DNA from: an uncultured Bartonella sp.
GTDB lineage: Bacteria; Pseudomonadota; Alphaproteobacteria; Rhizobiales; Rhizobiaceae
Direction of reading: 5' to 3'
Assembly: GCA_946478665.1 (NCBI GenBank)
Contig: CAMLCZ010000001.1
Coordinates: 248,001-312,000 of the forward strand
Length of the DNA: 64,000 nucleotides
Positions 33,130 to 44,363 of this stretch are shown piece by piece. Within the stretch, counting starts at the first letter, position 1, and each line of letters opens with the position of its first letter. The notes beneath the pieces are model-generated. The model worked only from the letters and a program-made list of their open reading frames with translations. It was not told where the DNA came from and made no database searches. The position numbers were made by a program, and so were the translations under genes.

Positions 33130-34110
33130 GTGATGAAAACTATGGAAAAAGTATTAACGGTTACCTTTAACCCTACAGTTGATGCCGCAAGTGAAGCTGA
33201 GCTTGTGCGACCGACACATAAGATAAGAACTTGTGATGAAAGTTTTCATCCTGGTGGTGGTGGCATAAATGTTGCGCGCGTTATCCATAAATTAGGGGGT
33301 GATGTAACTGCCCTTTATGCAAGCGGTGGCATTATGGGAAATGTTTTGCGCCATTTGCTTGATGACCGCGGCGTGCCATGTGTCAATGTGCCTATTGCCG
33401 GTAATACACGTGTCAACAACGTTATTCATGAACGTGCATCTGGCATGGAATATAGATTTGTGGCGGAAGGGCCAATTATCAGCGACAATGAATGGCAAGC
33501 ACTCGTCACGGAAGCGAAAAGCCGTGAATGGGATTGGCTCGTTATCAGCGGAAGTTTAGCACGTGGTGTTCCTATCACCATTTACGACACCATGATAGAC
33601 ATTGCCAACCAAAGAAAAGCGCATATTGTCATTGATACATCTGGCGATTCTTTAAGCCATGTTTTGCAGAAAGGTGGCTTAACACTGGTTAAACCGAGCC
33701 AAGGCGAGTTTGAGGCTTGTACAAATCAGACCTATAATAGCACAGAAGAAATTGCTGTCGCTGCCCAAGAACTTTGTAAAAAGGGTGCGGCAGAAATTAT
33801 AACTGTAACGCTTGGGCATCAAGGTGCAGTGTTGGCCACCAAGGATCAAACACTCTATCTTCCTTCACCACATGTTAGGGTTATTAGTGCATCAGGTGCT
33901 GGCGACAGTTTCGTAGGTGGCATGGTTCACGCTCTTGCGCTTGGTTGGGAAGCGGAAGATGCTTTCAGATTAGCCACAGCATGTGGTTCTGCGGCTGTTG
34001 CAGAAAAAGGTACGGGACTTTGTCAGTTGCCCGACATCGAACGGCTTTATAAAGATCTTGCAAGAAATAATCAAAAATTCACGACGGTTGCTTTGGAACG
34101 TGATAGTTGA
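33130..34110 (+). CDS. PfkB-family sugar/phosphosugar kinase (6-phosphofructokinase II / 1-phosphofructokinase-like)
   Basis: 326 aa; NPTVDAASEAELV, FHPGGGGINVARVIHKLGG, GASGDSF-type ATP site (SASGAGDSFVGGMVHA); resembles E. coli PfkB along its length by recall. Confidence 0.88.
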   Translation: MMKTMEKVLTVTFNPTVDAASEAELVRPTHKIRTCDESFHPGGGGINVARVIHKLGGDVTALYASGGIMGNVLRHLLDDRGVPCVNVPIAGNTRVNNVIHERASGMEYRFVAEGPIISDNEWQALVTEAKSREWDWLVISGSLARGVPITIYDTMIDIANQRKAHIVIDTSGDSLSHVLQKGGLTLVKPSQGEFEACTNQTYNSTEEIAVAAQELCKKGAAEIITVTLGHQGAVLATKDQTLYLPSPHVRVISASGAGDSFVGGMVHALALGWEAEDAFRLATACGSAAVAEKGTGLCQLPDIERLYKDLARNNQKFTTVALERDS

Positions 34111-34564
34111 TTCATATCTCCGTCCATTTCATAAAGCATGAAAAGCGCCTATATTTTTAAATATATGGTGCCTTGACTTTAGCGGTTTATTTCAAACGAC
34201 AACATATTCCATACCACAGCCAACGACTTTAGAAAGTTGTTGCAATCTCCCCAATGGCTGTTCTGCAATAAGATCCGCGTGACATTGTGGAATGGTCAGG
34301 ACAATATAAAAAACTTACAAGACGTAGTCAGAAATTTATAGCTATTACTTTGGGACGTGACAGCAGATCTACGTCTCTATTAATGTCGTAAAACATGAAA
34401 AGCGCCTATATTTTAAAAATATGGCGCTTTGACTTTAGCGGTTTATCTCAAACAACAACATATTCCATGTCACAACCAACGACTTTAGACAGTTGTTGCA
34501 ATCTTCCCAATGGTCGTTCTGCAATGAGATCTGCGTGACACTGTGGAATGGTCAGGACAATTTT
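34048..34564. repeat. ~256-bp tandem duplication spanning the pfkB-like 3' end, spacer and ppx 3' end (2 copies)
   Basis: Copy 1 ~34048-34304, copy 2 ~34305-34564. Shared blocks such as catgaaaagcgcctatat, gactttagcggtttat, aacatattccat, aatggtcaggacaat recur at offsets of 256-257. Confidence 0.92.
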
Positions 34565-35959
34565 TTTATCCTCTTTTTTCCAAATAAACTGCGGCAGAAT
34601 CCCACCCGTTGATGCTGAAAATAGATTGGCAACCCGCATAAGTCCGCCCAAAATACGAGCGCGATCAATTGTTTCTTTATCCGCCAGCTTAATAATATCT
34701 GGCGATAAGTTATCGGCAATAAGCCCTTCATTCCGATAGAACACTGTCAGCGCGACATATATACGACCCGCATGAGAGATACCTGGATATGGGCCAAAAG
34801 CTACTTGATCAGCGGATTGATCGCCGCGATAATCGGGGTGCATACGCCAACCAATATCAGCCAATAGGCAAGCAGCCTCGCGATACCGCCTTTGATCGTC
34901 CGTTTCCTTGAATCCCAAAACATCAAAGGCATTGGCTGTAAATTGGATCAATTCATATGATTGCTTTGGTGAGCGCGCACGTAATGTCGCCATTTCACCA
35001 CAGGTTGCCAATAATGGATCTTCATGACGTAGTTTTTTTGATAATTTTGAGAACAGATATCCCTCACGAACCCCTGCTCCAGAAAAAATTATTTTTTCAG
35101 GGTGCATACAGCGAATAAGCTCAATGAGAACAGCTGCCCCATAAGATAATAGTTGTCTGCGATTTTTTGAAATAGCCGAAATATCTTTGATTTGCTCTGT
35201 TTCACCCTTAGCAATACGAGAAAGAAAGCTTGCAAGCTCGTCTCCAGCCACTTCATAACCATGCATGACCGGCAATGGATATTTCTTTATTGCCATATGA
35301 AGTTTTGCGATATTACGCCAAGTGCCGCCTACCGCATAAAAATTACGGCCTTGGTTGTTTGCCAACACTTCCGCTTCTTGCAAATATTTTCGTGCTATTT
35401 TTGACGCTTCTGCAATATTGTTGTCAGACATATCCTGCAAGCGCAGGCCGCCTAAAGGCATTGTAATTCCGCTGCCGACTTTGTCACCACGAATATCAAC
35501 AAGTTCAAGGCTTCCACCACCCAAATCACCAGCAACACCATCGGGACGATGAAATGTCGATATAATTCCATAGGCTGAATAGGTTGCTTCTTGTTTGCCG
35601 GTCAACACATTGATTTTGTTTTTCAAAATCGCTTCGGCTTCCGCGATAAAGGAAGCACCATTTTTTGCTTCTCTTGCAGCGGCTGTTGCCAATGTGTTGA
35701 TTTCTTCAACACCAATCTGCTCACAAATTGCATGAAAGCGCCGTAACGTTCTCAAAGACATTTCGACAGACATATCTTCCAGTCGTCCAGTCTTGGCCAC
35801 TCCCTTGCCCAGTCCGCACAATATCTTCTCATTAAACAATACTGTTGGCGATCGCACCAAACCTTCGTAAACAACCAGACGAACCGAGTTTGATCCAATA
35901 TCGATCACAGCGACAGGTTTTCGTCCCTTTAAGCGCCCTTGAGCCTTAGAGTTTGTCAT
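34448..35959 (-). CDS. ppx: Exopolyphosphatase (Ppx/GppA family)
   Basis: AVIDIGSNSVRLVVYEG, AREAKNGASF, GDLGGGSLELVDI; directly downstream of ppk. ATG at 35959 preferred over the extended ORF start at 36007. Confidence 0.93.
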   Translation of the reverse strand: MTNSKAQGRLKGRKPVAVIDIGSNSVRLVVYEGLVRSPTVLFNEKILCGLGKGVAKTGRLEDMSVEMSLRTLRRFHAICEQIGVEEINTLATAAAREAKNGASFIAEAEAILKNKINVLTGKQEATYSAYGIISTFHRPDGVAGDLGGGSLELVDIRGDKVGSGITMPLGGLRLQDMSDNNIAEASKIARKYLQEAEVLANNQGRNFYAVGGTWRNIAKLHMAIKKYPLPVMHGYEVAGDELASFLSRIAKGETEQIKDISAISKNRRQLLSYGAAVLIELIRCMHPEKIIFSGAGVREGYLFSKLSKKLRHEDPLLATCGEMATLRARSPKQSYELIQFTANAFDVLGFKETDDQRRYREAACLLADIGWRMHPDYRGDQSADQVAFGPYPGISHAGRIYVALTVFYRNEGLIADNLSPDIIKLADKETIDRARILGGLMRVANLFSASTGGILPQFIWKKEDKKIVLTIPQCHADLIAERPLGRLQQLSKVVGCDMEYVVV

Positions 35960-35966
35960 GGATATA

Positions 35967-38159
35967 TCAGTCTTTATTTGTTTCTGTTTGCTGCCGACGC
36001 AGAGCAATTAATCGTGGTGCTGAAGAGCGTAATGACTTTCCGCGACCAGATAAACTGGGATTGGTCATGAAATACTCCTGAGCATTAAACGGCTTTTCGC
36101 CTTTGAGCGGTAAAATCCGCTGCGACGTTCCATCGCTTAATATCTCAAAACTTTGTTGGTTATCAATAATATTTGCCAACATAATTTGTGAAAGTATCTG
36201 CTGATGAACCGTTTTGTTGAAAACAGGTACTAAAGTTTCAACACGACGGTCGAGGTTACGCGTCATCATATCGGCAGAACCGAAATACACAATCGCATTT
36301 TCATTTGGTAGATCTTCGCCATTTCCAAAACAGAAAATACGGCTATGTTCCAAAAAGCGCCCAACAATGGATTTTGCGCGGATATTGTCAGAAAATCCAG
36401 GAATGCCTGGTCTTAAGCAGCAAATCCCTCTTACAACAAGATCAACCTGAACGCCTGCCTGCCCTGCACGGTAAAGCGCATCAATAATTTGTGGGTCAAC
36501 CAATGAATTCATCTTCATCCATATTGCGGCCGGTCTGCCCTCGCGTGCATGGGTGATCTCATCTTCAATATGCCCCAAAATCCGCCGGCGTAAAGTCAAA
36601 GGCGAAAACGCCAGCTTCATCGGCTCATCAGGTTGCGCATAGCCGGTAATATAATTGAAAATAAGTTGTACATCGTGGCCAATGTCTTCATCAGTGGTGA
36701 AAAATGACAGGTCGGTGTAAATTTTTGCAGTAATTGGGTGATAGTTTCCGGTACCCAAATGAACATAGGATCTCAAACGGTTTTCTTCACGACGCACGAC
36801 AAGTGACATTTTAGCGTGGGTCTTAAGTTCGATAAACCCAAAAACCACCTGCACACCTGCCCGTTCCAGATCCCTCGCCCAACGGATATTTGCCTCTTCA
36901 TCGAAACGCGCTTTCAGTTCAACCAGTGCTGTAACAGATTTACCGGCTTCTGATGCATCAATCAGTGCTCTTACGATAGGACTATCATTAGATGTTCTAT
37001 AAAGCGTTTGTTTAATAGCCAACACATCAGGGTCAGCTGCAGCTTGGCGCAAAAATTGCACAACAACATCAAACGATTCATAAGGGTGATGAACAACAAT
37101 GTCCTTCTCGCGGATTGCGGCAAAACAATCTCCCGCGTGTTCCCGAATTCTTTCTGGAAAACGCGGATTATAAGGAACAAATTTAAGATCAACTCGTGGA
37201 ATTGAAACAATCTCAGAGATCATGTTCAATGCCAACAATCCGTCCTGAACGCTAATACGATTATCTGGCACGCCCAATTCGCTGGTTACAAACTGGCGTA
37301 AATCATCGGGCATTTCCGAGTCAAACTCAATTCTGATAACCTGACCACGCCGGCGACGCTTTAATGCCGTTTCAAATAAACGGACGAGGTCTTCTGCCTC
37401 TTCTTCGACCTCAATATCGCTATCACGGATAACACGGAATGTTCCTGCACCATTAACTTCATAGCCTGGGAACAGACGGTCAATAAATAGGCTGACAATG
37501 TCTTCAAGCGAGATAAAACGAAAACCATTGCCCTCCTCTGGCAATAATACGAAACGTTTAAGAGCCGTTGGAAGGCGCAACAGTGCTGTCATTGGTTGAC
37601 GATCACTGCGACGCTGCAAATGAAGTGCTATTGAAAAACCAAGATTAGGAATAAATGGGAAAGGATGTGCTGGATCGATTGATAAAGGTGTCAATACTGG
37701 AAATATCGTTTCTAGAAAATGGGTTTCCAGCCATGTTTTTTCGCTATCACTTAAACGGTCTGGCCGAATAATTGCTATATTTTCCTTTTCCAATTCATGG
37801 CGTAAAGCACGCAATTCTTGCTGTTGGTTTGCTTGCAAACGAGCCACTTCAGCTAGCACAAAATCCAATTGTTCCTGCGGCGTACGACCATCAGCACTTC
37901 GTGTTGCAATGCCGGCACGCACTTGTCCAGCAAGACCTGCAATACGCACCATAAAAAATTCATCAAGATTGGTAGCCGATATCGATAAAAATCGTAATCT
38001 TTCCAGTAATGGGTGCTTATCATTGCCGGCTTCCATAAGAACGCGATTGTTAAACTGAAGCCAAGAAAACTCACGATTTACGAACCGTTCAGGACTTTCC
38101 ATATTGATTTCTGATATATTTGCCTGTTCACCTGCAGAATTCTTTGTACGTAAAGCCAT
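35967..38159 (-). CDS. ppk: Polyphosphate kinase 1
   Basis: 730 aa; [65 protein letters not shown] catalytic His region. Confidence 0.97.
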   Translation of the reverse strand: MALRTKNSAGEQANISEINMESPERFVNREFSWLQFNNRVLMEAGNDKHPLLERLRFLSISATNLDEFFMVRIAGLAGQVRAGIATRSADGRTPQEQLDFVLAEVARLQANQQQELRALRHELEKENIAIIRPDRLSDSEKTWLETHFLETIFPVLTPLSIDPAHPFPFIPNLGFSIALHLQRRSDRQPMTALLRLPTALKRFVLLPEEGNGFRFISLEDIVSLFIDRLFPGYEVNGAGTFRVIRDSDIEVEEEAEDLVRLFETALKRRRRGQVIRIEFDSEMPDDLRQFVTSELGVPDNRISVQDGLLALNMISEIVSIPRVDLKFVPYNPRFPERIREHAGDCFAAIREKDIVVHHPYESFDVVVQFLRQAAADPDVLAIKQTLYRTSNDSPIVRALIDASEAGKSVTALVELKARFDEEANIRWARDLERAGVQVVFGFIELKTHAKMSLVVRREENRLRSYVHLGTGNYHPITAKIYTDLSFFTTDEDIGHDVQLIFNYITGYAQPDEPMKLAFSPLTLRRRILGHIEDEITHAREGRPAAIWMKMNSLVDPQIIDALYRAGQAGVQVDLVVRGICCLRPGIPGFSDNIRAKSIVGRFLEHSRIFCFGNGEDLPNENAIVYFGSADMMTRNLDRRVETLVPVFNKTVHQQILSQIMLANIIDNQQSFEILSDGTSQRILPLKGEKPFNAQEYFMTNPSLSGRGKSLRSSAPRLIALRRQQTETNKD

Positions 38160-38483
38160 AATCGCTTCCTTTTAATTTTGCCATAAAATGGCACTCCCAC
38201 CCCGCTTTTTCTGCAGAGTCTCAGCCTTTGCAAGCACCCTTTTATTGTTATCAGTGACGTTCACTTATGACAAGCGTGGCACCGCAATTTTAGACACCAG
38301 AAACGTGTATATCACATTCCAATAACTTATACATTGCAAAGGCGGAGGATTGCGGCAGCTATTATGCATTTAGTCGTGTCATTCCTTATGATTTTGAACA
38401 CAAATAGTTGTCACTCCGTTATCTATTGGCTTATATAGCAGGGATGAATATTTTACCTAACTAAGACACATGGAGTCCTTATA

Positions 38484-38732
38484 ATGGCTGATCATCATAT
38501 TCCGCATTTTCAAAACGACGGTGGCTATAAGCTGATTGAAATTGGTGTCAAAGAGTTCATGTGTGTTGGCGCCAGTGCTCCATTTGATCATCCACATATT
38601 TTTATCGACATGGGAAAAGATGATGAAAAAATCTGTTCCTATTGTTCGACTCTTTATCGATATAACCCGAAGTTATCCGCGATGGAAACCAATCCAACCG
38701 GCTGCTTGTATGAAGCAGAAATAACAGTTTAA
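38484..38732 (+). CDS. Zinc-finger (CHCC-type, NDUFS6-like) small protein
   Basis: 82 aa; C...GxxxPFDHPHIFIDM...CSYCSTLYRY with CHCC spacing. Confidence 0.85.
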   Translation: MADHHIPHFQNDGGYKLIEIGVKEFMCVGASAPFDHPHIFIDMGKDDEKICSYCSTLYRYNPKLSAMETNPTGCLYEAEITV

Positions 38733-38753
38733 TGAATACCAACGGATGAACAC

Positions 38754-40007
38754 ATGAGATGGCAGAAGGATATTAAGCCTACAATTATAGGCGCGGGGGT
38801 TGCTGGACTTACTTCAGCGTTAGCATTGGCACACAAAGGAATTGCCAGTGTTGTACTTGAAAGTCGTGATAAATTGGCAGAAGTCGGAGCGGGCTTACAG
38901 CTTGCTTCCAATGCGACCCGACTTCTCGATCGATGGGGTGTTCTCCCTGATCTATTGAAAGTTGGCGTTGAACCGCATTATCTGGAGCTTCGTGACGGTC
39001 TAAAATTTATAGATCGTGTTCATGTTGATCTCACAGACGTTGCGCAACGTCGGTGGCATGCGCCTTATATGACAATTCATCGTGCTGACCTGCAAAATGT
39101 TCTATATAGTGCAGCAACCCAAAATCCACTTATCGAAATACGATTAGGGGAAAAAGTTGTTGATGTAACAAAAACAACGTCGCAAACGGTTAGCATTAAA
39201 TCTGTTGCGCAAGACGAACCAAACACATTTGAAACACCATTGGTGATAGCGTGTGATGGCGTCTGGTCCAAAATCAGGCAAACCGCGCCACTTGATGACC
39301 ATGCTAAATTCAGTGGCTATATCGCTTGGCGTGCGACAATTGCGGTCGACTCGTTACCAGAAAATTTCACCAAGTCATTGTCTGATATTGCGACTGTTTC
39401 TGCATGGATGGGGCCAAACAACCATTTTGTTGCCTATCCAATTAATGCCGGTAAAGCCTTCAATTTTGTTGCTATTACAACTGGAAGCAATCCGGGTGCT
39501 GTTTGGTCACGTGATGGTGACAAAACTGTATTGTTGAAACATTTTTCAAATTGGCATCCAACAATTCGTGAAATTATTGAAACTGTTGATAATTGGACTT
39601 ATTGGCCATTGTTTGGAATGGTGCCCCATCGCTTTTGGGATGGTGATTTGCGCGTTTTTCTTGGCGATGCATCACATGGGTTTTTACCATTTGCAGCGCA
39701 AGGTGCGGCTATGGCAATTGAAGACTCTGCCGTTCTAGCTGAAGTTTTATCAATGGATCAACTCCCATTATCCAAAGCCTTGGATATATTTAGCAAAATA
39801 CGCAGCGAACGTGTTAGCGCAGTTGATAAACGCGGCGCATTTAACCGCTTTGTATACCATGCAACAGGGCCGGTAGCACTTGCCCGAAACTTTGTGATGA
39901 AAACGCGTTCGCCAGAAAGCTTTATGTCTAGTCTGGACTGGCTCTATGACTATGACGCGACTGCCTTGGTCAAACAATACTCACAAACAGCTACAAAATC
40001 TGACTGA
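38754..40007 (+). CDS. FAD-dependent monooxygenase (salicylate hydroxylase/UbiH-like)
   Basis: 417 aa; [24 protein letters not shown] Rossmann motif, [29 protein letters not shown] motif. Confidence 0.9.
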   Translation: MRWQKDIKPTIIGAGVAGLTSALALAHKGIASVVLESRDKLAEVGAGLQLASNATRLLDRWGVLPDLLKVGVEPHYLELRDGLKFIDRVHVDLTDVAQRRWHAPYMTIHRADLQNVLYSAATQNPLIEIRLGEKVVDVTKTTSQTVSIKSVAQDEPNTFETPLVIACDGVWSKIRQTAPLDDHAKFSGYIAWRATIAVDSLPENFTKSLSDIATVSAWMGPNNHFVAYPINAGKAFNFVAITTGSNPGAVWSRDGDKTVLLKHFSNWHPTIREIIETVDNWTYWPLFGMVPHRFWDGDLRVFLGDASHGFLPFAAQGAAMAIEDSAVLAEVLSMDQLPLSKALDIFSKIRSERVSAVDKRGAFNRFVYHATGPVALARNFVMKTRSPESFMSSLDWLYDYDATALVKQYSQTATKSD

Positions 40008-40740
40008 GAAACGCCTTTGTACGTTCATGCGCTGGATGGCTGAAAAAGTCATCCGGCGTTGCAATTTCTAATATCTGTCCTTCATCCATAAAAACAACAC
40101 GGTCTGCAACCTCACGCGCAAAACCCATTTCATGGGTTACGCACAGCATTGTCATACCACTTTCCGCAAGATCGATCATGGTATCCAACACCTCTTTGAT
40201 CATTTCAGGATCAAGTGCGGAAGTTGGTTCATCAAAGAGCATCACGCGCGGCTGCATACATAACGAACGCGCTATTGCTACGCGTTGTTGTTGCCCTCCC
40301 GACAACTGACCAGGATATTTATTGGCTTGATTGGGTATTTTTACCCGCTCGAGAAAATGCATGGCTTGTTCTTCGGCTTGCTTGCGCGGCATATGCCGAA
40401 CCCAGATTGGCGCCAAAACACAATTTTCCAGAACTGTTAAATGCGGAAAAAGATTGAAATGTTGGAATACCATTCCGACATTCTGACGAATCTTTTCTAA
40501 ATTCCACATTCCTTGCTTTAATGGAATATCTGTGACGGTTATCTCGCCCTGCTGTACCGGTTCTAATCCATTGATACAACGTATCAATGTTGATTTTCCA
40601 GAACCAGAAGGGCCTGATATAATGACTTTTTCCTTGGCTCTTATATCAAGATTGATATCCCGTAACACATGCATTTTTCCGAACCACTTGTTCACCTGAT
40701 GCATATGGACTTCAATTTTCTTCTCAGGATTTTCTACCAT
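39991..40740 (-). CDS. aapP: General L-amino acid ABC transporter ATP-binding protein
   Basis: 249 aa; [50 protein letters not shown]; last gene of a J-Q-M-P arrangement. Confidence 0.92.
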   Translation of the reverse strand: MVENPEKKIEVHMHQVNKWFGKMHVLRDINLDIRAKEKVIISGPSGSGKSTLIRCINGLEPVQQGEITVTDIPLKQGMWNLEKIRQNVGMVFQHFNLFPHLTVLENCVLAPIWVRHMPRKQAEEQAMHFLERVKIPNQANKYPGQLSGGQQQRVAIARSLCMQPRVMLFDEPTSALDPEMIKEVLDTMIDLAESGMTMLCVTHEMGFAREVADRVVFMDEGQILEIATPDDFFSHPAHERTKAFLSQIL

Positions 40741-40750
40741 AATTCAATTC

Positions 40751-41911
40751 CTATTCCTGATTTCCACGTTGCTTCGGTAAATTCAATCTACGTTCTAGAA
40801 AATGCGCATAACGTGACATAACAAAGCAAAACATCCAGAATACCAAGCCAATAAAGATCATACCAGTAACGGGCGTTTGTGGCGTGCTCCATTTTGCCTG
40901 TTGTATGGCTTGCCGAACAATGCCAAGTAAGTCAAACATGCCAATAATATAGACAAGGCTGGTTTCCTTAAACATACCAATCAATACATTGATAATGCTG
41001 GGAATAACCAGACTATAAGCCTGTGGGAGAATGACAAAAACCATGGTTTTTACATACCCCAACCCTAATGATTGGGCGGCTTCATATTGTCCACGTGGTA
41101 CGGTTTGCAAGCCACCACGCACCACTTCGGCAATATAGGCGGAGGTAAAAAGTGCCACACCAATCAATGCTCTTACAAGCTTGTCGAACGTCATGCCTTG
41201 CGGTAAAAATAATGGAAACATAACGCTGGCAATAAACAATACAGCGACAAGGGGGATACCCCGCACGGTTTCAATAAAGGTTACTGACAGAATACGAATG
41301 ACAGGCTTGTTCGAACGTCTACCAAGAGCGAGAAGTGTGCCAAATGGTAATGAAAACGTCATACTAACATAGGCGATTGTCAGGGTTACCAGTAAACCAC
41401 CCCAATATTCTGTTGCGACAACTGGCAAGCCAAAATATCCGCCAAACAACAGCACATAACCAATCAATGGCACAATGAATAAGGATATTAATGCATTGAT
41501 GAATTTATGGCGTACGGAAGGCATCAACAGAGGTATATTGATAATAAGGACAATAGCTGCCAACAAATTGACACGCCATTTTTCCGCATCTGGATATCTG
41601 CCATAGATAAATTGCCAAAAATTGGCCTTTACAAATGCCCAACAAGCCCCATTCCAATCATTTGGCATTGTACCACCTTGTTGCTGTGTTGCACATGCCG
41701 TTCGGTCTGCACCATCCCAGACAGCATTAATAAACATCCAGTTGACCAATGGAATTAGCAAATCAATAAGCAAGCAGCCTAATACAATGCTGATGACTGT
41801 ATTGGTAGGGGTAGAAAATAGATTATCTTTAAGCCACGACCAAATGGTATTTTGCCTTTTGGGTGGTTTTGCTGATGGAATAATAGTTTTACTGACAAAT
41901 CTTTGTTCCAT
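40751..41911 (-). CDS. aapM: General L-amino acid ABC transporter permease
   Basis: EAA loop region (YEAAQSLGLGYVKTMVFVILPQAYSLVIPS), multiple TMs. MEQRFVSK at 41911 is the likely start; the track extends it into aapQ. Confidence 0.9.
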   Translation of the reverse strand: MEQRFVSKTIIPSAKPPKRQNTIWSWLKDNLFSTPTNTVISIVLGCLLIDLLIPLVNWMFINAVWDGADRTACATQQQGGTMPNDWNGACWAFVKANFWQFIYGRYPDAEKWRVNLLAAIVLIINIPLLMPSVRHKFINALISLFIVPLIGYVLLFGGYFGLPVVATEYWGGLLVTLTIAYVSMTFSLPFGTLLALGRRSNKPVIRILSVTFIETVRGIPLVAVLFIASVMFPLFLPQGMTFDKLVRALIGVALFTSAYIAEVVRGGLQTVPRGQYEAAQSLGLGYVKTMVFVILPQAYSLVIPSIINVLIGMFKETSLVYIIGMFDLLGIVRQAIQQAKWSTPQTPVTGMIFIGLVFWMFCFVMSRYAHFLERRLNLPKQRGNQE

Positions 41912-41913
41912 CT

Positions 41914-43110
41914 TCAGCGCTCCACCAGAGCCATACGATGATTGAACCAATTCATAAACAATGAAACCAGAAGGCTTAAGCCGAGATAAACAACAATCCA
42001 TATTGCGGCAAGTTCAATTGATTGCCCGGTTTTTTCAATGATCGTACTGGAAACCATCATAAGTTCGGAATATCCAACAGCAGCACCAAGAGAGGTATTT
42101 TTTACCAGATTCATATATTGGCTTGCCAATGGCGGAATAATGATACGCATGGCAAGGGGTAATACGATAAGACGCGTAATAAGCCCGTTTGATAATCCTA
42201 ATGAAGCGCCTGCCTCTTTCAATCCATTATCGACACCTTGTAATCCGGCGCGAATGGTTTCTGCAATCAATGCCGCGGTATAAATTGATAATGCGAGATA
42301 AAGAGATATGAATTCCGGCGAAATATAATAGCCACCGGAAAAATTGAATCCTTTAAGAGTTGGAACACTCCATGTTTCCGGACGACAGAACAATAGCACA
42401 ATAAGAATGGGGAAAAGCAGCCCTAGCCCCAGCAAATACCATGCTTTTAGTTTTGACTTACCGGTTGTTGCAAGCTGGCGATTGCGCCAAAAATATAGCA
42501 GCAATGCAACAATAACAAATAACAACGCAATCATTAAAAAAGCAGCACTACCACTTTTCCATTCTGGTGCGGGTAAATAAATGCCACGAATATTTAATAC
42601 GAAAGGCCCCCAGAACAAACTGTTTCTGGCGGGAGGCAGAATTTGCATAATGCCAATTGACCAAAAAAATAACAAAACCAGTGGTGGAATGTTTCTGAAA
42701 AATTCAACATAACAAAGAGATAATTTTGCAACGAGCCAATTTTTAGAAATACGCCCTATGCCAATAATCAATCCCAGAATTGTTGCGGTAATAATACACA
42801 ATACTGAGATGAAAACGAGATTGACGAGACTTGCCCAGATAACAGTGCCATTTGTTGCATTGTCATCATATTGAATAACACTGGAGGGCTGATTAAAGCC
42901 TGCCCTTTTATCCAGAAAATCAAATCCCGATGCTATGCCAGAGGCTTTCAAATTGGCAATCGTGTTATGCACAATCCATTGTATGACAAAAAATAAAGCA
43001 ATAATAACAGCAAATTGCACCACCACAGACACAAATGTGCGTAGGTTAAAAAGAGCAGAAAAACCTGCTCTTAATCTTGGTGGAACATCGCTTGTAGAAT
43101 TCTTTGGCAT
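41914..43110 (-). CDS. aapQ: General L-amino acid ABC transporter permease
   Basis: 398 aa; GLQGVDNGLKEAGASLGLSNGLITRLIVLPLAMRIIIPP permease motif, multiple TMs. Confidence 0.92.
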   Translation of the reverse strand: MPKNSTSDVPPRLRAGFSALFNLRTFVSVVVQFAVIIALFFVIQWIVHNTIANLKASGIASGFDFLDKRAGFNQPSSVIQYDDNATNGTVIWASLVNLVFISVLCIITATILGLIIGIGRISKNWLVAKLSLCYVEFFRNIPPLVLLFFWSIGIMQILPPARNSLFWGPFVLNIRGIYLPAPEWKSGSAAFLMIALLFVIVALLLYFWRNRQLATTGKSKLKAWYLLGLGLLFPILIVLLFCRPETWSVPTLKGFNFSGGYYISPEFISLYLALSIYTAALIAETIRAGLQGVDNGLKEAGASLGLSNGLITRLIVLPLAMRIIIPPLASQYMNLVKNTSLGAAVGYSELMMVSSTIIEKTGQSIELAAIWIVVYLGLSLLVSLFMNWFNHRMALVER

Positions 43111-43137
43111 TATAACTGTCTAATTACGTTAGATTGT

Positions 43138-44196
43138 TCAACGAATAGGCAAGCCGTATTGCAGACCGCCTTTTGTCCAAAGTGCATTAATGCCACGTGA
43201 AATTTTCAACGGTGTTTTTTGTCCGATATTACGTTCGAAAATCTCGCCATAATTGCCAACGGCCTTAACAATGCTGACAACCCAATCATTCTTCAAGCCT
43301 AAATCCTTGCCAATGGTATTACCTTCTTCAACACCAAGCAGACGACGCACATCCTGATTGTCTGATTTCAACATATCATCGACATTTGCCTGCGTAACAC
43401 CATATTCTTCAGCATTAAGCAAAGCATTATGTGTCCAACGAACAACATCGGCCCATTGCGGATCCCCTTGTCTGACAGCAGGTCCAAATGGTTCTTTGGA
43501 AATGATCTGCGGTAAAACCACATGGTCATCAGGATTTTTCAACTGCAAGCGCAAGCCATATAATGATGATTGGTCTGTCGTATAGACATCACAACGCCCT
43601 GCATCATAGGCCTGATTAACTTCGGTAAATTTCTCAAAAACAACTGGTGTATATTCCATCTTATTGTTTCTGAAATAGTCGGCCAAAGTTAATTCAGTTG
43701 ATGTGCCAGACTGCACACAGATTGAAGCGCCGGATAATTGTAACGCTGATGTAATACCGTCCAAATTCTTTTTATTTATCATGAAGCCTTGGCCATCATA
43801 ATAATTTACACCAACAAAATCCAATCCAAGTGCGGTATCGCGGCTCATTGTCCAAGTAGTGTTGCGGATAAGAACATCCACCTCACCAGACTGAAGGGCG
43901 GTGAAACGTTCTTTAGAGCTTAATGGAACAAACTTTACCTTGCTGCCATCACCCAAAACAGCGGCTGCAACTGCACGGCAATAATCGACATCAAAACCAG
44001 TCCAGTTGCCTTTTTCATCGGGGATACTGAAACCTGCTAAGCCAGTACCAACACCACATTGCAAATACCCGCGCGCTTTTACATCATCCAATGTTCCAGC
44101 AGCGGCATAACTTGCGCCAAATGCTGAAACTGCGACACCGATCATCGCAAAGTAAGTGGTCACCTTCATCTGGTTTACTCCCTGATTTTTCATCAC
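43138..44196 (-). CDS. aapJ: General L-amino acid ABC transporter substrate-binding protein
   Basis: Signal peptide, then LDDVKARGYLQCGVGTGLAGFSIPDEKGNWTGFDVDYCRAVAAAVLGD; first gene of the cluster. Confidence 0.93.
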   Translation of the reverse strand: MMKNQGVNQMKVTTYFAMIGVAVSAFGASYAAAGTLDDVKARGYLQCGVGTGLAGFSIPDEKGNWTGFDVDYCRAVAAAVLGDGSKVKFVPLSSKERFTALQSGEVDVLIRNTTWTMSRDTALGLDFVGVNYYDGQGFMINKKNLDGITSALQLSGASICVQSGTSTELTLADYFRNNKMEYTPVVFEKFTEVNQAYDAGRCDVYTTDQSSLYGLRLQLKNPDDHVVLPQIISKEPFGPAVRQGDPQWADVVRWTHNALLNAEEYGVTQANVDDMLKSDNQDVRRLLGVEEGNTIGKDLGLKNDWVVSIVKAVGNYGEIFERNIGQKTPLKISRGINALWTKGGLQYGLPIR

Positions 44197-44363
44197 AACC
44201 TATTTGAACAAATTCAATCTTTCAAAAAGAGTATTATTTCGCCCGGGTCAAGCAAATAGAATTCTATGCTTTACACAAAAATGAACATATTTTTCTTGAC
44301 CTTAGAACTGTTTTCGCAAAACTAACAATTAAAATAGCTTTATCATTGAGAAAGTTCACCCCC

